A stretch of 6,808 nucleotides of DNA from NCBI GenBank assembly GCA_003229755.1, contig QIFJ01000203.1, forward strand, positions 1-6,808, written 5' to 3'. Positions 1 to 5,201 of the stretch are shown here, in pieces. The notes beneath the pieces are model-generated. The model ran no database searches, was not told the origin of the DNA, and saw nothing but the letters and a program-made list of their open reading frames with translations. A program made the position numbers and the translations under genes. The stretch comes from Pseudomonadota bacterium (GTDB lineage: Bacteria > BMS3Abin14). Each line of letters opens with the position of its first letter. Within the stretch, counting starts at the first letter, position 1.

Positions 1-394
1 TGACTCCAAAGGGATCAGATATATCAGGTTGATCAAGGAGGGCCTCTATCTCCTTTTTGTTCATTACATCCGGGAGGGTTTTAGGTACCTGCAGGGGCTC
101 TATATTCTGCGCGGTGTTGGTATCGACTTCTCCGCTGAGAAGCAGATAGCGGTGGAACCCACGGATAACCACCAGCATTCTCCTCACCGTACGGGGAGAA
201 AGATCCCTGTTTCTCAAGTGGGCAATGAATCCCAGGATATGAGAGCTCTTGATCGATTCAGGGTCCCCTACTCCCTTGCTGCCAAGGTGCTTGATATATG
301 AGCCGAGATCCATCCTGTATGCCGCCAGGGTGTTATCCGAGAGGCCCTTTTCCACCAATAGGTGATCGATGTAGGAATCGATAAAACTCTGCAA
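1..394 (-). CDS. xerD: Tyrosine recombinase XerD, N-terminal part (runs off the left edge)
   Basis: XerD works with XerC at dif sites to resolve chromosome dimers at division (family knowledge). Only about 131 residues are in the window; the gene continues past base 1. The visible protein opens LQSFIDSYIDHLLVEKGLSD (first residue Met in vivo) and continues with NTLAAYRMDL, the typical N-terminal SAM-like, core-DNA-binding domain. RTVRRMLVVIRGFHRYLL and the linker VPKTLPDVMNKKEIEALL follow, and the latter is characteristic of XerD rather than XerC. The catalytic R-H-R-Y domain lies outside the window, so activity cannot be judged. The start is TTG at 394. An in-frame TGA lies a few codons upstream with no alternative start between, and GAGGAG (405-400) sits 5 nt before the TTG. 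The conserved GACTTTTTGCGAC leader motif lies 20 nt upstream of the start. XerC or a phage-type integrase is possible but less likely. Confidence 0.9.
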   Translation of the reverse strand, partial: MQSFIDSYIDHLLVEKGLSDNTLAAYRMDLGSYIKHLGSKGVGDPESIKSSHILGFIAHLRNRDLSPRTVRRMLVVIRGFHRYLLLSGEVDTNTAQNIEPLQVPKTLPDVMNKKEIEALLDQPDISDPFGV

Positions 395-414
395 GATCTC
401 TCCTCGTTGTCAGG

Positions 415-428
415 GTCGCAAAAAGTCC
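415..428 (-). repeat. Leader motif copy 1 (GGACTTTTTGCGAC)
   Basis: Minus-strand GGACTTTTTGCGAC ends 20 nt before the xerD start. The same motif recurs before mtnP and before the epimerase gene. Here the preceding bases read ACG instead of the ATG found in the other two copies, and the frame hits a stop two codons after the motif. Its role is unknown. Confidence 0.7.
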
Positions 429-444
429 GTGAGCGGCTTTTTGC
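418..444. terminator. Possible bidirectional hairpin terminator
   Basis: GCAAAAAG and CTTTTTGC form the outer stem and CCG/CGG the inner stem, around a TGAG loop, with one unpaired T. An A-run on one side and a T-run on the other make it terminator-like on both strands. It overlaps leader motif copy 1, so the hairpin may be incidental. It would insulate xerD from transcription coming from mtnP. Confidence 0.4.
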
Positions 445-670
445 TCCGCGTTAGGCCTGTTTGAACTTGCGAATCATCTCCTTCGCAACACCCTTTGATG
501 TCAAGATCCAGACCCTGGGATCCAGGTTACAACTACTCACCCTCTCCTAACCTCTCCCCTCATCAGTCTTCGCTAAAGCTACGACTCGACAAGAGGGAGA
601 GGGATTTACCCCCATACCCCGTTACGCCGACACTCCGGCACGCCCTTACCCCGATACGTATCATGTGCTC

Positions 671-781
671 CCGCGCAGCCGAGTGATTACACCCAAAAGC
701 CCGGCCTCATGATTACACCCAAAAGCCCGGCCATATGACTACTATCTACCAAAATCCTACCAACTAATTTGGAGATGAACC
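671..781. mobile_element. Palindromic MITE-like element, copy A (partial, right half)
   Basis: The right end carries the terminal repeat at 758-781. Its reverse complement begins GGTTCATCTCCAAATTAG and matches the left terminal repeat of copy C at 22 of 24 positions. The inner hairpin's right arm (CACCCAAAAGCCCGGCC) is present twice in tandem. The left half is degenerate or missing, so the left boundary given is approximate. The element reaches into the 3' end of mtnP. No transposase is encoded, so any movement would need an enzyme supplied from elsewhere. Confidence 0.65.
685..736 (+). repeat. 26-bp tandem duplication inside copy A
   Basis: Two adjacent 26-bp units (685-710 and 711-736) both read GATTACACCCAAAAGCCC followed by GGCC. 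They differ only in the last four bases (TCAT against ATAT). This is the right arm of the element's second hairpin, duplicated. The other three copies have it once. Confidence 0.9.
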
Positions 782-1636
782 TAAATATTTGCCTATTATT
801 GGATCGAGATCTGCTCGTATCTTTTCGGGTATCTGTCCAGGAGCCGTAACTATCGCGAATTTGAGGGCCTCACGGCATGTACACTGTTCCCTTGTATCTA
901 TCTGACCAACCGTACGGGCAATAACTTTCCTTGCCGCTTCCACATTCTGGTGCATGATCTGGAGGATCGCCTCCACCGACACATCCTCTTCAGTGTCATG
1001 CCAGCAGTCATAATCTGTCGCCAGCGCAACGGTGGAGTAGCAGATCTCGGCTTCCCTGGCCAGCTTGGCCTCCGGGAGATTGGTCATCCCTATAACATCA
1101 ACGCCCCAGGACCGATACAGGTTTGATTCAGCCCTTGTAGAGAACTGCGGACCTTCCATGCAGATATATGTTCCTCCCCGGTGGACAGTTACGCCCTCTG
1201 CCTGAACAGATTCAGCAAGCAGATCGGCCAGGGAAAGGCAGACGGGATCCGCAAAAGGAATGTGAGCTACTATACCGTTTCCAAAGAAAGTTGAGGCTCT
1301 TCCCCTGGTCTGGTCAATGAACTGATGGGGTACCACGAGATCGCCGGGCTTGATCTCCTCTTTCATGCTCCCCACCGCGGAAAGCCCAATTATAGTATCA
1401 ACACCCAGGAGTTTGAGGGCAAACACGTTTGCCCTGTAATTGATCTGGGACGGCAGTATCCTGTGGCCATTGCCGTGACGCGGCAGAAAGGCGAGCCTTA
1501 CGCCCTCAAGAGTACCGGTTATAACCTCTTCAGATGGGTCTCCGAAGGGTGTTTCCACCCTTTTTGATTCCACGTCTGTAAGACCCTCCATCTCATACAG
1601 CCCACTTCCTCCAATGATCCCTATTCTTCTCTCCAT
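764..1636 (-). CDS. mtnP: S-methyl-5'-thioadenosine phosphorylase
   Basis: MTA phosphorylase cleaves 5'-methylthioadenosine with phosphate to adenine and 5-methylthioribose-1-phosphate, a cytosolic step of methionine salvage (family knowledge). The 290-aa product has the family length. Visible motifs are GGSG (residues 9-12) and RHG (53-55) for phosphate, SAVGS (86-90), MEGPQFSTRAE (160-170), GMTN (183-186) and TDYDCW (207-212). The last, with its two Asp residues, points to 6-aminopurine substrates and so to MTAP rather than a purine nucleoside phosphorylase for 6-oxopurines. I chose ATG 1636 (MERRIGIIGG), with AAAGGAG 11 nt upstream. An in-frame ATG at 1684 would add MDFLRPNINNKGALKG, which comes from the repeated leader motif and is not family sequence. 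The last five residues (GSSPN) and the stop lie in the terminal repeat of copy A. Confidence 0.93.
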   Translation of the reverse strand: MERRIGIIGGSGLYEMEGLTDVESKRVETPFGDPSEEVITGTLEGVRLAFLPRHGNGHRILPSQINYRANVFALKLLGVDTIIGLSAVGSMKEEIKPGDLVVPHQFIDQTRGRASTFFGNGIVAHIPFADPVCLSLADLLAESVQAEGVTVHRGGTYICMEGPQFSTRAESNLYRSWGVDVIGMTNLPEAKLAREAEICYSTVALATDYDCWHDTEEDVSVEAILQIMHQNVEAARKVIARTVGQIDTREQCTCREALKFAIVTAPGQIPEKIRADLDPIIGKYLGSSPN

Positions 1637-1647
1637 ACCCTTCAATG

Positions 1648-1654
1648 CTCCTTT
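1648..1654 (-). promoter_or_regulatory. Ribosome binding site that decides the mtnP start
   Basis: Minus-strand AAAGGAG lies 11 nt before ATG 1636. It sits downstream of the alternative ATG at 1684, which argues for the shorter protein. A TTG at 1645 is only 2 nt from the site, too close to use. Confidence 0.6.
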
Positions 1655-1668
1655 GTTATTAATATTGG

Positions 1669-1684
1669 GTCGTAAAAAGTCCAT
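1669..1684 (-). repeat. Leader motif copy 2 (ATGGACTTTTTACGAC)
   Basis: Minus-strand ATGGACTTTTTACGAC, one base different from copy 3, lies 32 nt before the mtnP ATG. Here the ATG is in frame with mtnP, with no stop between. The motif abuts the left end of element copy B. Confidence 0.75.
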
Positions 1685-1833
1685 TCCAATCTACTTTGTG
1701 GTCAATATATAATAAATGAGGCCAGGGTTTTGGTGAATCACGAAGCGAAGCTAAAAGGGGGTTGCGAAGGCGAGTGATCACACCCAAAAGCCTGGCCTCA
1801 TGATCTAACCGTACAAAATCCCACTAAATATGC
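1681..1833. mobile_element. Palindromic MITE-like element, copy B (internally deleted)
   Basis: The left end (CATTCCAATCTACTTTGTGG, then TCAATATATAATAAATG) aligns with the left ends of copies C and D but has diverged. The first inner hairpin is missing. The second is complete: perfect 11-bp arms ATGAGGCCAGG (1716-1726) and CCTGGCCTCAT (1791-1801) enclose GAATCACGAAGCGAAGC and GGGGGTTGCGAAGGCGAG. The right end is weakly conserved, so the boundary is approximate. It lies directly upstream of mtnP and may hold or have displaced its promoter. Confidence 0.7.
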
Positions 1834-1876
1834 AAGTCATTGATCAGTGCGCCCCTAATGGGCGCACTGATGACTT
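1834..1876. repeat. Strong hairpin between element copies B and C
   Basis: ATCAGTGCGCCC and GGGCGCACTGAT form a perfect 12-bp stem with a CTAAT loop. Using the outer bases AAGTCAT and ATGACTT instead gives a 17-bp stem with a 4-nt bulge. No T-run follows on either strand, so it is not a standard intrinsic terminator. It is unlike the element hairpins in sequence. It could be an operator, an RNA structure or a relic of another repeat. Confidence 0.8.
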
Positions 1877-1955
1877 CTAGATTATTCTGTGACAGCCTAT
1901 GTCTGGCATCGTAACAGTTTAACGTTTCAGTTTACATAACTTTATTGACAATTAT

Positions 1956-2214
1956 GGTTCATCTCCCAATTAGTTGGTGTTCAATATGTAGTAAATGGGT
2001 TCCGTAAATGCACCTTCGGCTTCGCAACGCCTTTCTCGCTTCGCTTCAGGGCTTTTACCGGAACCTGTGATGAACAAAAATATTTCAAGCCGGGGTTTTG
2101 GTGAATCACGAAGCGAAGCTAAAAGGGGGTTGCGAAGGCGAGTGATTACACCCAAAAACCCGGCCATATGGATACATCGTACTTAAATTCCACCAACTGA
2201 TTTTGAAATGATCC
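1956..2214. mobile_element. Palindromic MITE-like element, copy C (full length, 259 bp)
   Basis: The terminal inverted repeats at 1956-1979 and 2191-2214 match at 19 of 24 positions; the left one begins GGTTCATCTCCCAATTAG. Hairpin 1 runs from GGTTCCG (1998-2004) to CGGAACC (2059-2065). Hairpin 2 runs from about 2089 to 2164 with GCCGGGG against CCCGGC. The loop of hairpin 1 (CTTCGGCTTCGCAACGCC) is roughly the reverse complement of the loop of hairpin 2 (GGGGGTTGCGAAGGCG), so the whole element is one imperfect palindrome. Small frames on both strands merely read through it and are not genes. Confidence 0.85.
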
Positions 2215-2325
2215 ACAAATATTAGCTTCGAAGCCAGTGACCCGTAAGAGTTTGTTCAATCTGGACCGATATGTTACCTTCTGCAGCTATATGTTGTTCT
2301 CTCTAGAAGCTGGAAACTCAGAAAG

Positions 2326-2330
2326 CCGGA
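2326..2330 (+). promoter_or_regulatory. Ribosome binding site of the thioesterase gene
   Basis: The bases read CCGGAGGCTGAAATG, so the GGAGG core is well spaced from ATG 2338. Coordinates of the core are approximate to within a base or two. Confidence 0.7.
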
Positions 2331-2337
2331 GGCTGAA

Positions 2338-2784
2338 ATGCAGCAGGTATCATTTGAAGGATGTTTTGTTTGCGGTCCGGACAACAAATGCGGTTTGAGG
2401 GCCAGGTTCATTACCACAGAAGATGGAAAGGTTAAGGGAACTTTTACCCCCGACAAACTCCACAGCGGTTACGAAAATATTATCCACGGCGGCATTATTA
2501 TGTCCTTCCTGGATGAAACCCTCGGTCGCCTTGCCTTTGTGAAGGATCGCCTTTTCATTACCCACACACTTGAAGTAACCTTCAGGAAAGCCGCCATCTC
2601 TGGAGTAGAGCTAACCGCTGTAGGTGAGCTCAAACAGTGGTCATCCAGACAATTCAGGACTGAAGGAGTCGTCACGGACCCTGACGGAGAAGTTATCGCC
2701 ACCGCCAGGGGCCGCTTCCTTGTAATGAGTGAAACCATGGAGAAGAAGTTACTACCAGACGGAAGAAAGGTAGTAGAAATCTAG
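2338..2784 (+). CDS. PaaI-type hotdog-fold acyl-CoA thioesterase
   Basis: The family hydrolyses acyl- or aryl-CoA thioesters in the cytosol; this member's substrate cannot be read from sequence. The 148-aa protein has the common length for a single hotdog domain. CFVCGPDN near the N-terminus (Cys9, Cys12) followed by GLRARF is typical of a PaaI-like subgroup. HGGIIMSFLDETLGR (His50-Gly51-Gly52, Asp59-Glu60) is the hotdog-helix signature. The remainder gives the usual strand pattern ending in ATARGRFLVM. The start is ATG 2338, with GGAGG five bases upstream. It stands alone, convergent with the epimerase gene, and the intervening 93 bp is a long hairpin. Upstream, 2215-2337 shows no clear promoter, and the repeat element C ends 123 bp before the start. 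A 4HBT-superfamily protein is certain; the thioesterase activity is family inference. Confidence 0.88.
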   Translation: MQQVSFEGCFVCGPDNKCGLRARFITTEDGKVKGTFTPDKLHSGYENIIHGGIIMSFLDETLGRLAFVKDRLFITHTLEVTFRKAAISGVELTAVGELKQWSSRQFRTEGVVTDPDGEVIATARGRFLVMSETMEKKLLPDGRKVVEI

Positions 2785-2873
2785 TTCCAAGTTCCAGGTT
2801 CCAAGTTATGTTTCATCTTAAAACATATTCTCCTATACCATATCCTTGGAACATGGAACCTGGAAGTTGGAAC
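2784..2873. repeat. Heptad-built long inverted repeat between convergent genes
   Basis: The left arm (2784-2807) is three GTTCCA(A/G) units and the right arm (2845-2873) is four TTGGAAC-like units. The arms pair over about 23 bp with two mismatches, around a loop of roughly 37 nt. The repeat fills the gap between the two convergent stop codons; its first base is the last base of the thioesterase stop. It could stop transcription from both sides, though no T-run follows. Confidence 0.85.
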
Positions 2874-2877
2874 TCGT

Positions 2878-3810
2878 TTATAGGTATTCACGAATACCAT
2901 CAGCGAACTTCATAAATCTGAATCCCAGAAGCTCCATACCGGATGTGTCCATGACGATGTTATCCTCACCGAGCATTATCAACTGATCGGTGGAGATAGG
3001 AGCGGGAACCCTGAGGGCATCTGACAGTCTGACGAAAGGCCGAATTAACGAAACAGGTATATTGACATATTTTCTTTTTATATCGAGAGTTTGTGCTATT
3101 ATCTTGATAATATCCATGAAGGTCAGAATGTCCGGTCCTCCCAGTTCGATCACCTTTCCAATCGCCCGTTCCTCCACCAGTGCATCCCCGTAGGCCCTGG
3201 CAACATCTTTTACCGAAACCGGCTGCATGAGATTCCTTCCCTCGCCTATTACAGGAAACACTGGCGTTTTTTTCATAGCTTTCGCCAGCATGTTCACAAA
3301 CTCGTCCCGGGGTCCGAAGATAATTGAAGGCCTGAATATGGTCCATGTAACCCCCGATGCCCTGACGGCCTCCTCTCCCTTCCATTTCGTCTTGTGGTAG
3401 TTGCTGACGGCCCCTGCTCTGGTCCCAAGGGCGCTCATGTGCAGGACGCGGTCTATATTGTTCCTGCCGGCTGCTTCGAGCACCTTCACAACTGCTCTGT
3501 GATGGGCCGCTTCAAAGGTATTGCCCCCCTTCTCCCTGATAACACCAACCAGGTGAATGAGAGCATCCTTCCCCTCCATAAGCTCATCCAGCCCCTCCCC
3601 AGTAATAACATTCCCTTTCATGTAAGTTGCACTTTCTCTGTTCTCATGATGTTTTACACGTTGGTCCTTGGTCCTTGGTCGTTGGTCCCAGTCGAACTTG
3701 ACATCAACAACGCCTCTAGACAGCACACTAACTACATGCCCCCGTGACAATAACTCCTCCACAAGAACTGATCCCACAAAGCCTGTTCCGCCGGTAACTG
3801 CTACTTTCAT
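2878..3810 (-). CDS. NAD(P)-binding SDR / NDUFA9-like epimerase-family protein
   Basis: The 310-aa protein is an extended or atypical short-chain dehydrogenase. GGTGFVG (residues 7-13) is the Rossmann dinucleotide loop, IHLVG near 85-89 is the end of the fourth strand, and Tyr138-x3-Lys142 (NYHKTK) is the SDR catalytic pair. FRPSIIFGPRDEF and QPVSVKDVARA match the complex I NDUFA9-like subfamily. The reaction is not known from sequence; sugar-nucleotide or quinone-related roles have been proposed for relatives. The start is ATG 3810, with AGGAG seven bases upstream. Residues of roughly 35-64 look longer than usual for the family and contain WDQRPRTKDQR, encoded by four tandem GGACCAA units. 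A 10-codon upstream frame from the leader motif ends with TAA touching this ATG. The gene is convergent with the thioesterase gene and divergent from the MBL gene. Confidence 0.87.
   Translation of the reverse strand: MKVAVTGGTGFVGSVLVEELLSRGHVVSVLSRGVVDVKFDWDQRPRTKDQRVKHHENRESATYMKGNVITGEGLDELMEGKDALIHLVGVIREKGGNTFEAAHHRAVVKVLEAAGRNNIDRVLHMSALGTRAGAVSNYHKTKWKGEEAVRASGVTWTIFRPSIIFGPRDEFVNMLAKAMKKTPVFPVIGEGRNLMQPVSVKDVARAYGDALVEERAIGKVIELGGPDILTFMDIIKIIAQTLDIKRKYVNIPVSLIRPFVRLSDALRVPAPISTDQLIMLGEDNIVMDTSGMELLGFRFMKFADGIREYL
3661..3688 (-). repeat. Four tandem heptamers inside the epimerase gene
   Basis: The plus strand reads TTGGTCC, TTGGTCC, TTGGTCG, TTGGTCC. The array is 28 bp, not a multiple of three, and each unit is 7 bp, so gain or loss of one unit would shift the frame. 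It encodes residues in the WDQRPRTKDQR stretch just after the first Rossmann strand-helix-strand. Confidence 0.92.
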
Positions 3811-3827
3811 TTAAGAGCTCCTAAATT

Positions 3828-3843
3828 GTCGCAAAAAGTCCAT
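3828..3843 (-). repeat. Leader motif copy 3 with a 10-codon upstream frame
   Basis: Minus-strand ATGGACTTTTTGCGAC starts a short frame reading MDFLRQFRSS. Its TAA (3813-3811) is immediately followed by the epimerase ATG. AAGG lies 5 nt before this upstream ATG, so it could be translated. The epimerase ribosome binding site AGGAG lies within the short frame, which would allow translational coupling. Confidence 0.6.
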
Positions 3844-3979
3844 CCATACCTTGTTTATTTATCGATCATCTGTTAATTGTCTTTGCTTCCCAGTGTATAA
3901 GTATATCAATTTCAGAGTTGAAAGTTTGATAATGAAACCAAAAAAGATGGACTTGGTGTCAGTACAACCAAGCGTTGGC

Positions 3980-4014
3980 CAGAAACCAGAAACACTGGCC
4001 ACAGGCCAGCATCA
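3980..4014. repeat. CCAGAAA heptad array with an internal hairpin
   Basis: In period-7 register the units are CCAGAAA, CCAGAAA, CACTGGC, CACAGGC and CAGCATC. TGGCCAG (3976-3982) and CTGGCCA (3995-4001) can pair around a 12-nt loop. Confidence 0.75.
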
Positions 4015-4053
4015 TTGCGAGAAGCGTCCCAGGGTGCTGAGCGACGAAGCAAT
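4014..4053. repeat. ATTGCGAG...GAAGCAAT dispersed palindrome
   Basis: ATTGCGAGAAGCG at one end and GCGACGAAGCAAT at the other form imperfect inverted ends around CCCAGGGTGCTGA. I recognise this ATTGCGAG/GAAGCAATC layout as a common dispersed intergenic repeat in several bacterial groups, including Desulfobacterota. Only one copy is in the window. Confidence 0.6.
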
Positions 4054-4099
4054 CCTATGGCTCGTTGATCCAGAACCTTTGGTTTTGAATCTAATTACT

Positions 4100-4120
4100 T
4101 TCAACCTTCAACTTTCAACT
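4100..4120 (+). repeat. TTCAAC(C/T) heptamer x3 before the MBL gene
   Basis: The three units are TTCAACC, TTCAACT and TTCAACT. The array occupies the place where the promoter or ribosome binding site of the MBL gene would be expected. Confidence 0.85.
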
Positions 4121-4136
4121 GATATTGATACAAACC

Positions 4137-5060
4137 ATGGCCGCTGTTGAAATTCTGAAAGACATGTTCTTTATCCAGAGGGGCTTTCTCAACGCCAACC
4201 ACTTCGTGTTTCGCCTGGATAAACCGGTTCTTATTGACACCGGCTATCTGCCCGATTTTGGAACTACGGAAAAACTCATTAGCGATGCGGGCGTAGACCT
4301 CAGGGAAACAGGCCTTATCATCAGCACCCACTGCCACTGCGACCACATCGGCGGTAATAAGCGGATCCAGGAGATATCCGGATGCGAGATACTTACCCAC
4401 CGTGCCCACAAACATTATATGGACACCGGCGATTCTTTGAATCCATGGTGGAGTTACTATAACCAGAAGGCAGACTTCTACAAGTGCACCGGGACCCTGA
4501 GTGACGGTGATGTGATTACGATCGGTCCCCACGATTTCGAGGTAATGGAAACGCCTGGGCACTCCAGGGACGGCCTGGTCCTCTACAACGCAGACAACAG
4601 GATTCTCCTTTCATCCGATACACTCTGGGAAAGCGACGTGGGCCCAACCACCATGGCCATTGAGGGAGAGGAAATGTTCCAGTCAATGCTGGAATCTCTG
4701 GAAAAGATAGAGCCACTCGAGGTAAAAACCGTCTTTCCCGGTCACGGGAAACCGTTCAATGATTTTGCAGGCGCCATACGGAAAAGCCGCAAGGTGATAA
4801 AAGACTGCCTGGAGAACAGGGAAAAGATCGGCATGTCCCAGATCAAGAAGCTGATGATCTATACCCTGCTCATGGAGGGCGAGACGGACGAGGAGCAGTT
4901 CGGGTCTGATATCATCAACGCTCTGTGGTTCAAAGAAGCTGTTGACCGGTTCCTCGAAGAGGACTACGAGAGTGTCTACAGGAGATTCATGGACGGATTT
5001 ATCAGCAGGGATATCGTCATCAGGAAGGACGGTAATATATTCACGACGGTTGACCCGTAA
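4137..5060 (+). CDS. Metallo-beta-lactamase-fold hydrolase
   Basis: The product (about 307 aa) is an MBL-fold metallohydrolase of the glyoxalase II-like branch, presumably cytosolic; no signal peptide is seen. Counting from ATG 4137, THCHCDH (His65, His67, Asp69, His70) is the HxHxDH metal motif. TPGHSRDG gives the third His (142), SSDTLW the bridging Asp (161) and FPGHGKP the last His (203), so both metal sites look complete. Early residues FIQRGFLNANHFVF and LIDTGY are typical. A C-terminal helical extension of about 100 residues follows the core. The substrate is unknown. The start is uncertain: ATG 4137 is chosen, TTG 4125 is in frame upstream and ATG 4164 downstream, and none has a clear ribosome binding site because a heptamer array abuts the start. 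It is followed by heptad arrays and then the QueT-like gene on the same strand, 152 bp away. Confidence 0.88.
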   Translation: MAAVEILKDMFFIQRGFLNANHFVFRLDKPVLIDTGYLPDFGTTEKLISDAGVDLRETGLIISTHCHCDHIGGNKRIQEISGCEILTHRAHKHYMDTGDSLNPWWSYYNQKADFYKCTGTLSDGDVITIGPHDFEVMETPGHSRDGLVLYNADNRILLSSDTLWESDVGPTTMAIEGEEMFQSMLESLEKIEPLEVKTVFPGHGKPFNDFAGAIRKSRKVIKDCLENREKIGMSQIKKLMIYTLLMEGETDEEQFGSDIINALWFKEAVDRFLEEDYESVYRRFMDGFISRDIVIRKDGNIFTTVDP

Positions 5061-5066
5061 CAGAAT

Positions 5067-5136
5067 ATTGGAGATTGGATTTAGAACATTAGTTTATCGA
5101 AATTCGAGATTGGAAATTGGAAATTTGAGTTGATAG
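5067..5136 (+). repeat. Degenerate ATTGGAA heptad array, about ten units
   Basis: Read in sevens from 5067, the units begin ATTGGAG, ATTGGAT and TTAGAAC and end with ATTCGAG, ATTGGAA, ATTGGAA, ATTTGAG and TTGATAG. The array starts six bases after the MBL stop codon. No terminator-like hairpin is seen in it. Confidence 0.8.
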
Positions 5137-5146
5137 TTTTGGACTA

Positions 5147-5201
5147 AACCCAGAGCCCAGCGCCTGTTTCCACTCATCACGAATTACTCATCACAATCTA
5201 G
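5147..5201 (+). repeat. Two further short heptad arrays before the QueT-like gene
   Basis: CCCAGAG and CCCAGCG are adjacent (about 5149-5162). Further on, ACTCATC, ACGAATT, ACTCATC and ACAATCT follow in sevens (about 5172-5199). No preQ1 riboswitch-like sequence is visible between the MBL and QueT-like genes. Confidence 0.7.

Larger units (their letters stand above)
395..763. other. Non-coding, repeat-rich gap between xerD and mtnP
   Basis: No convincing gene is seen. Besides the hairpin at 418-444, the gap holds GATCCAG, ACCCTGG and GATCCAG in period-7 register (505-525). It also holds an inverted pair, CCTCTCCCCTC (551-561) against GAGGGAGAGG (593-602), giving about a 10-bp stem with one bulge. 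The right part is a degenerate copy of the palindromic element. A fragment CCTTCGCAACACCCTTTGATG near 482-500 resembles the inner loop of that element (compare CCTTCGCAACCCCCTTTGAG in copy D), so copy A may once have extended this far left. Confidence 0.6.
3811..4136. other. Repeat mosaic between the epimerase and MBL genes
   Basis: No gene is supported. Left to right it holds leader motif copy 3; an AT-rich stretch; AGTTGAA, AGTTTGA and TAATGAA in heptad register (3916-3936); the CCAGAAA heptad array and a TGGCCAG...CTGGCCA stem (3976-4001); an ATTGC...GCAAT palindrome (4014-4053); and three TTCAAC(C/T) units (4100-4120) ending 16 bases before the MBL ATG. No clear promoter or Shine-Dalgarno sequence for the MBL gene is visible. 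Confidence 0.65.

Noticed and set aside
29..301. 90-codon plus-strand frame at the left end
   Set aside because: It is antisense to xerD, whose minus-strand translation matches the family clearly.
450..500. Minus-strand stretch reading LTSKGVAKEMIRKFKQA then stop, like the C-terminus of a lost gene
   Set aside because: The frame is closed a short way upstream and overlaps heptad and element-like sequence; too short to call a pseudogene.
685..736. Possible CRISPR repeats
   Set aside because: Only two adjacent units with no spacers between them, and the sequence is an arm of a known hairpin in the element.
1944..1976. Promoter TTGACA followed by AATTAG inside the left end of copy C
   Set aside because: TTGACA is perfect with a 17-bp spacer, but the -10 match is poor and no gene starts within 360 bp downstream on that strand.
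1970..2167. 65-codon minus-strand frame across copy C
   Set aside because: It reads through the palindromic element. A similar peptide is read from copy D (5762-5950), so the resemblance comes from the repeat, not from a protein family.
1995..2186. 63-codon plus-strand frame across copy C
   Set aside because: Also a read-through of the element; no ribosome binding site and no recognisable domain.
764..2214. mtnP bracketed by element copies as a composite transposon
   Set aside because: Copies A and B are partial and diverged and no transposase is present. Bracketing by chance is likely where copies are this frequent.
2966..3385. 139-codon minus-strand frame
   Set aside because: A shadow of the epimerase gene in another frame; low-complexity, no family resemblance.
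3851..4150. 99-codon plus-strand frame before the MBL gene
   Set aside because: It runs through several repeat types, has no domain, and overlaps the MBL start in another frame.
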